In this document: positions 60,684 through 64,000 of the stretch, in pieces | How the letters are laid out: every line of letters begins with the position of its first letter | How positions within the stretch are numbered: the first letter of the stretch is position 1 | Assembly: GCA_900541065.1 (NCBI GenBank) | Contig: UQIE01000002.1 | Coordinates: 107,362 to 171,361 of the forward strand | Source: an uncultured Collinsella sp. | GTDB taxonomy: Bacteria > Actinomycetota > Coriobacteriia > Coriobacteriales > Coriobacteriaceae | Length of the DNA: 64,000 nt | Reading direction: 5' to 3' | The notes under the pieces: generated by a model | What the model saw: only the letters and a program-made list of their open reading frames with translations | Databases searched by the model: none | Told to the model about the DNA's origin: nothing | Program-made: the position numbers and the translations under genes

Positions 60684-62075
60684 ATGTTTATCGGAAGAAC
60701 AGTGGAAATGTCCGAGCTCAATCGACTGTATGGCACGGGCTCCTTTGAGATGCCTGTGATTTACGGCCGCCGTCGCGTGGGCAAAACGCGTCTTATCACA
60801 GAGTTTATCCAAGGCAAGAAGGCTATTTACTTTCAAGCTCGTCGTACCAATGCAGAGGCAAACCTGCATGGCTTTAGCCAGGCGATACTTGCGGGCTCCG
60901 TTGGTGTTGCTGGCGTGTCGTTTCGTAGTTTTGACGAGGCGTTCGATGCGTTGGCTACCATGGCTCGCACGGAACGTTTGATTGTCGTGATCGACGAGTA
61001 TCCTTATCTCGCCCAATCGAATCCCGAGATCAGCTCGTTGCTGCAAGACAAGATCGATCACTTGTACAAAGAGACCAAGCTTATGCTTATCCTGTGCGGG
61101 TCGTCGCTTTCGTTTATGGAAGAGCAGGTGTTGGGCTACGAGAGTCCGCTATACGGTAGGCGTACGGCCCAGTTTAAGATCATGCCGCTCGATTTTATGA
61201 CGACCCTCGGCCTGTGGCAGAGCATGGGTCGCGAAGACGCTGCAGTTTGCTATGGCATGACGGGTGGCATTCCTGCATATATCGAGAAAGTCGATCCTGC
61301 CGCACCGCTCAAGGACAACATCAAACGTCTTTTTCTTACTCCTACGGGCTATCTCTTTGAGGAGCCGAGTAACCTGCTATTGCAGGAGTGCCGCAATCCC
61401 GAGCAATATGATGCGATCGTGCAAGCAATTGCTCAGGGGCGCTCGAAGATCTCGGAGATTGCGAGCTCTACGGGAATCCCTGCGAGCAACGTAAAGAGCT
61501 ATGTGGATAAGCTGGCGTCGCTTGGGATTGTCGAGCGCGAGCTGCCCCTAAACGAGACGAGTAATAAGCGAGCCGTGTATCTGCTGAGCGATCAGATGTT
61601 TAGGTTCTGGTACAAGTTTGTTCCGCAGAACATCGGGCTGATTCAAAACGATATGGCCGAGATGGCGTATAAGCGCATTGAGCCACACGTATCGGATTAC
61701 ATGGGTACGGTCTTTGAGCTTATATGCAGACAATACGTGTACGAACTCGCGCGCGCGGGCCAGCTCGATGTGGTTCCGGCGAGCGTCGGGCGCTGGTGGG
61801 GGACGGATAATCGCACGCATACGCAGGAAGAAATCGACTTGATTGTTGACGATGGCGAGAGCACTGCTCTGTTTGCGGAGTGCAAATGGCGCAATGAACC
61901 GGTGGGCGAAGACGTGCTGCAAAAGCTCGTGCATCGAAGCGAGCTCTTTAGGCGGCAGCACAAAAGCTATGCGATCTTCTCGAAGCGAGGCTTTACGCAA
62001 GGATGTCAGGAAGCTGCGGCGAGCAGGGGAGATGCCAAGCTGATTTCGTTTGCCGAGATGTGCGAGCGGAGATAA
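60684..62075 (+). CDS. P-loop ATPase with DUF234/nuclease-like C-terminal domain
   Basis: A 463-residue protein of the archaeal-type ATPase family. N-terminal FIGRTVEMSELNRLY, Walker A GRRRVGKTRL, Walker B IVVIDEYPYL and sensor-like LCGSSLSFM are clear. A winged helix region (KISEIASSTGIPASNVKSYV) follows, then DUF234 with a PD-(D/E)xK-like EIDLIVDDGES...AECKWR. The role of this family is poorly known; mobile or defence-related functions are suggested by its patchy distribution. The GC content is lower than in the core genes. Confidence 0.87.
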   Translation: MFIGRTVEMSELNRLYGTGSFEMPVIYGRRRVGKTRLITEFIQGKKAIYFQARRTNAEANLHGFSQAILAGSVGVAGVSFRSFDEAFDALATMARTERLIVVIDEYPYLAQSNPEISSLLQDKIDHLYKETKLMLILCGSSLSFMEEQVLGYESPLYGRRTAQFKIMPLDFMTTLGLWQSMGREDAAVCYGMTGGIPAYIEKVDPAAPLKDNIKRLFLTPTGYLFEEPSNLLLQECRNPEQYDAIVQAIAQGRSKISEIASSTGIPASNVKSYVDKLASLGIVERELPLNETSNKRAVYLLSDQMFRFWYKFVPQNIGLIQNDMAEMAYKRIEPHVSDYMGTVFELICRQYVYELARAGQLDVVPASVGRWWGTDNRTHTQEEIDLIVDDGESTALFAECKWRNEPVGEDVLQKLVHRSELFRRQHKSYAIFSKRGFTQGCQEAAASRGDAKLISFAEMCERR

Positions 62076-62124
62076 CCAAGCACGCTCTGATGTGATGCTC
62101 GGAATGGGTCGCGCTAAGGATGCC

Positions 62125-62239
62125 AAGCGTAAAACCTTCAATGAAAATGGCGTAAAAACTACATCTGTCATGGCGTAAAAACTACATTGAAAGTAGCGTA
62201 AAATCAGCATTGAGAATGGCGTAATTTCGCATATCGCGT
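62125..62239. repeat. Five 23-bp iterons upstream of the second ATPase gene
   Basis: GCGTAA occurs at 62127, 62150, 62173, 62196 and 62219, exactly 23 bp apart. The unit is close to TGGCGTAAAAACTACATTGA plus three bases; copies 2 and 3 share 18 leading bases, and copies 1, 4 and 5 are more diverged. There are no spacers. The array ends about 20 bp before the start codon at 62261, covering the promoter region. Confidence 0.88.
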
Positions 62240-62260
62240 GATAGAGAGGGACGGCCGTCT

Positions 62261-63556
62261 ATGGATGCACCAAAGAGATTGACCCAAAAGGGATATAGGC
62301 CCCGGCTCATAGAGGAGCGCCTCGACACCCTTATGCGGGCGTTTGGCTGTGTGGAGATCAACGGCCCCAAATGGTGCGGCAAGACCTGGACGGCGCTCTC
62401 TCGCTCGGCGAGCGTCTCCAGGCTCGATGAGCCTGCGCAGCGTGCGGCGGCAGAGGTCGACCCAAGCCTGGCGCTCATCGGCGATGCGCCACACCTGGTC
62501 GATGAATGGCAGGAGGTGCCCGAGGTTTGGGATGCCGCCCGGCGTTTCGTGGACGCGAGCGGCAACGAACGGGGGACACTTTTGCTCACGGGCTCGACCG
62601 CGCTCAAAAGCGAGGAGCGCAGCCATGTTCGTCATTCCGGCACGGGTAGGATCGCCCGTCTGTCAATGCGCCCCATGGCCCTGTGTGAGTCGGGCGACGG
62701 CGAGCCGCTCGTGTCACTGGCAAGCCTCTTTAAGGGCGAGGATTTTGCCCCTCAGCGTCGCGAGAGCACGGTGGATGACGTCGCCCGCTGGTGCTGCAGG
62801 GGCGGTTGGCCTGCAAATCTTGGGCTTTCGGAAGATCTTGCGCGAGAGACGGCAAGCCAGTACGTGCACTCGGTGCTCGACGTCAACGTGCTGGACGAGG
62901 GCATGTCGCCCGAGCTTGCACACGGCCTTTTGCGAGCTCTTGCCATGAACGAGAGCCAGGCTGTCACGTACAAGACGCTCGTAAAGGACGCCTCGTACGG
63001 TGAGGCGGGCCCCGACGAGAGGACCATCGCTGCGTACTTGGACCTCTTCAACAGGCTCAAGCTGACCGAGGACCTGTGCGGATGGGAGCCGCCCATGCGC
63101 TCGAAGGCCCGCGTTCGCGTGCGCCCCAAGCGCTACTTCTGTGACCCGTCACTTGCGGCGGCGTTGCTGGGGGCTACCCCTGAGCGGCTGCTTGGCGATA
63201 TGCAAACGCTGGGGATGCTCTTTGAGAATCTCGTCCTGCGCGACGTGCGCGTGTTCCTTTCCACCTACGGCGGTGTCGACAACAGTGTCCATTATTTCCG
63301 AGATGAGAAGGGCCTTGAGGTCGATCTGATCGTTGAGCACGACGGGCGCTGGGGAGCCATCGAGGTCAAGCTGAGTGATGCGAAAGCAGACGATGGAGCG
63401 AGAAATCTCAAGGCGCTGGAGAGGAAAGTGCTCTCCAATCCTGCCGCCCAGAATGCCGCGCCGGCGTTTTTGGCGGTCGTGGTTGGAAAGGGGAGCATTG
63501 CCTACACACGCGACGACGGCGTGGCGGTGATTCCCATGGCGGCACTTGGGGCGTAG
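62261..63556 (+). CDS. AAA_14/DUF4143 family ATPase
   Basis: A 431-residue protein with Walker A GPKWCGKTWTA, Walker B LVDEWQEVPEVWD and sensor LLTGSTA, then the C-terminal DUF4143 domain ending in a PD-(D/E)xK-like stretch (GLEVDLIVEHDGRWGAIEVKL). ATG 62261 follows GAGAGGGAC. These ATPases are common in gut anaerobes and have no settled function. It has the same two-part logic as its neighbour but is not a recent duplicate of it. Confidence 0.88.
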   Translation: MDAPKRLTQKGYRPRLIEERLDTLMRAFGCVEINGPKWCGKTWTALSRSASVSRLDEPAQRAAAEVDPSLALIGDAPHLVDEWQEVPEVWDAARRFVDASGNERGTLLLTGSTALKSEERSHVRHSGTGRIARLSMRPMALCESGDGEPLVSLASLFKGEDFAPQRRESTVDDVARWCCRGGWPANLGLSEDLARETASQYVHSVLDVNVLDEGMSPELAHGLLRALAMNESQAVTYKTLVKDASYGEAGPDERTIAAYLDLFNRLKLTEDLCGWEPPMRSKARVRVRPKRYFCDPSLAAALLGATPERLLGDMQTLGMLFENLVLRDVRVFLSTYGGVDNSVHYFRDEKGLEVDLIVEHDGRWGAIEVKLSDAKADDGARNLKALERKVLSNPAAQNAAPAFLAVVVGKGSIAYTRDDGVAVIPMAALGA

Positions 63557-63684
63557 TGGTTTTGCGGGCGTGCCGTGCTTCCTTTACCGAAAATCCATTT
63601 GGTAAACCAGATGCTCGCGGATAGAATAAAGTTGACGGCAGCCCAAGGGTGATAGCTGGGCAGCGCCGTTGCTTGGTCAAGAGG

Positions 63685-63783
63685 TCAGTGCCTTAATGGC
63701 AGCGACTTGTTATGCTTCGAATGCTGCTTGAGTGCCTCGGAAAGTTCGATAAGCGTCGTGAAGAGCGAGACCAAAGCAACCAA
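63685..63783 (-). CDS. Possible small hydrophobic (holin-like toxin type) peptide
   Basis: Leftward from TTG 63783 the frame gives about 32 residues beginning LVALVSLFTTLIELSEALKQ and ending in a charged tail (HSKHNKSLPLRH); upstream codons back to 63828 are also open but lack a standard start. The pattern of one short hydrophobic helix plus a basic tail resembles annotated holin-like or type I toxin peptides. TTGACA at 63862-63867 on the same strand, with a hairpin (63803-63838) in the would-be leader, supports a transcript. The start codon is uncertain. Confidence 0.35.
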   Translation of the reverse strand: MVALVSLFTTLIELSEALKQHSKHNKSLPLRH

Positions 63784-63802
63784 GAGCTCTACGAGCTCTG
63801 AT

Positions 63803-63838
63803 GGGCCCGGGATGACCGCTGATTCAAGTCACCGGGCC
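63803..63838. other. Hairpin in the leader of the possible small peptide
   Basis: GGCCCGG pairs with CCGGGCC around about 22 bases. Read on the plus strand it is followed by TAAATTTAAT, a poor terminator; on the minus strand it would fold just ahead of the peptide. Confidence 0.5.
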
Positions 63839-63883
63839 TAAATTTAATATGAGAAAGCCATTGTCAATAGGCATGTTCGTTCG

Positions 63884-63908
63884 AGCCCGGTTTGAAACCG
63901 GGCTTTTT
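63884..63908 (+). terminator. Intrinsic terminator
   Basis: AGCCCGG and CCGGGCT pair around TTTGAAA, followed by TTTTTC. The remaining 63909-64000 holds an AGAGCCCGCG/CGCGGGCTCT inverted repeat and no gene that I can support; 63557-63684 is also without a gene. Confidence 0.85.
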
Positions 63909-64000
63909 CGTTTCCCGTCGGGAGAGCCCGCGCACGCTGCATGGCTTAGTCGACGCTTGCCTGGCAAGCTAATATCCGCGGGCTCTTGCGGGCGCGCTGC

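Noticed and set aside
62125..62239. CRISPR array or plasmid replication origin
   Set aside because: The 23-bp units are contiguous with no spacers, so it is not CRISPR. No replication initiator gene or other origin feature is nearby, so an origin is not supported, only the iteron form.

Overview
The window is GC-rich bacterial DNA. Its ribosomal and RNA polymerase proteins, RNA features and gene content fit the class Coriobacteriia (Actinomycetota), most likely Collinsella or a close relative; this is inference from gene style and synteny, not from a 16S gene, and no tRNA or rRNA gene was seen. Most of it is housekeeping core with a shorter accessory tail after about 58.5 kb.

Layout. 1-5.1 kb: the 3' end of an MFS efflux gene, a GH13 glycosidase, a deoxyinosine DNA glycosylase, a small unknown protein and a class I aminotransferase. 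5.2-16.6 kb: rplJ-rplL behind an L10-type leader and attenuator, galU, then rpoB-rpoC. A two-hairpin structured element follows galU and recurs after rpoC. 16.7-18.4 kb: an ECF sigma factor with an overlapping membrane-anchored partner, probably its anti-sigma factor. 18.6-22.1 kb: rpsL-rpsG-fusA-rpsJ. 22.2-32.4 kb: birA, and divergently a complete type II fatty acid operon fabH-acpP-fabK-fabD-fabG-fabF-accB-fabZ-accC-accDA, where BirA would biotinylate AccB. 32.4-35.6 kb: a lone PTS EIIC, a cation diffusion transporter and a histidine phosphatase. 36.0-41.8 kb: rplC-D-W-B-rpsS-rplV-rpsC-rplP-rpmC-rpsQ-rplN-rplX. 42.2-47.3 kb: an oxidoreductase with its DeoR-type regulator, then a pseudouridine synthase and a U32 peptidase on the minus strand.

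47.5-58.5 kb is a purine-catabolism block: ridA, a YheO/PAS-type regulator, an NCS2 purine permease, ssnA, ygfK, a polyferredoxin and an xdhD-type molybdenum hydroxylase. The permease would import purine or urate, the hydroxylase and the YgfK/ferredoxin pair would move electrons, and SsnA would act as a hydrolase. Other genes of the known gut-anaerobe purine pathway are not in this window.

58.5-64 kb is accessory: arrays of 46-bp hairpins repeated every 62 bp, a DUF559/AbiEi-like gene broken by an amber codon, two P-loop ATPases with nuclease-like tails (one behind a 24-bp perfect inverted repeat, the other behind five 23-bp iterons) and a possible small hydrophobic peptide gene.

The strongest unusual signals are an alpha-CTD-like DNA-binding domain at the C-terminus of RpoC with the DNA-contact residues in register, the covarying structured element on both sides of rpoBC, the 62-bp-period hairpin arrays, the 23-bp iterons, and the splitting of the S10 ribosomal operon by the fatty acid operon.
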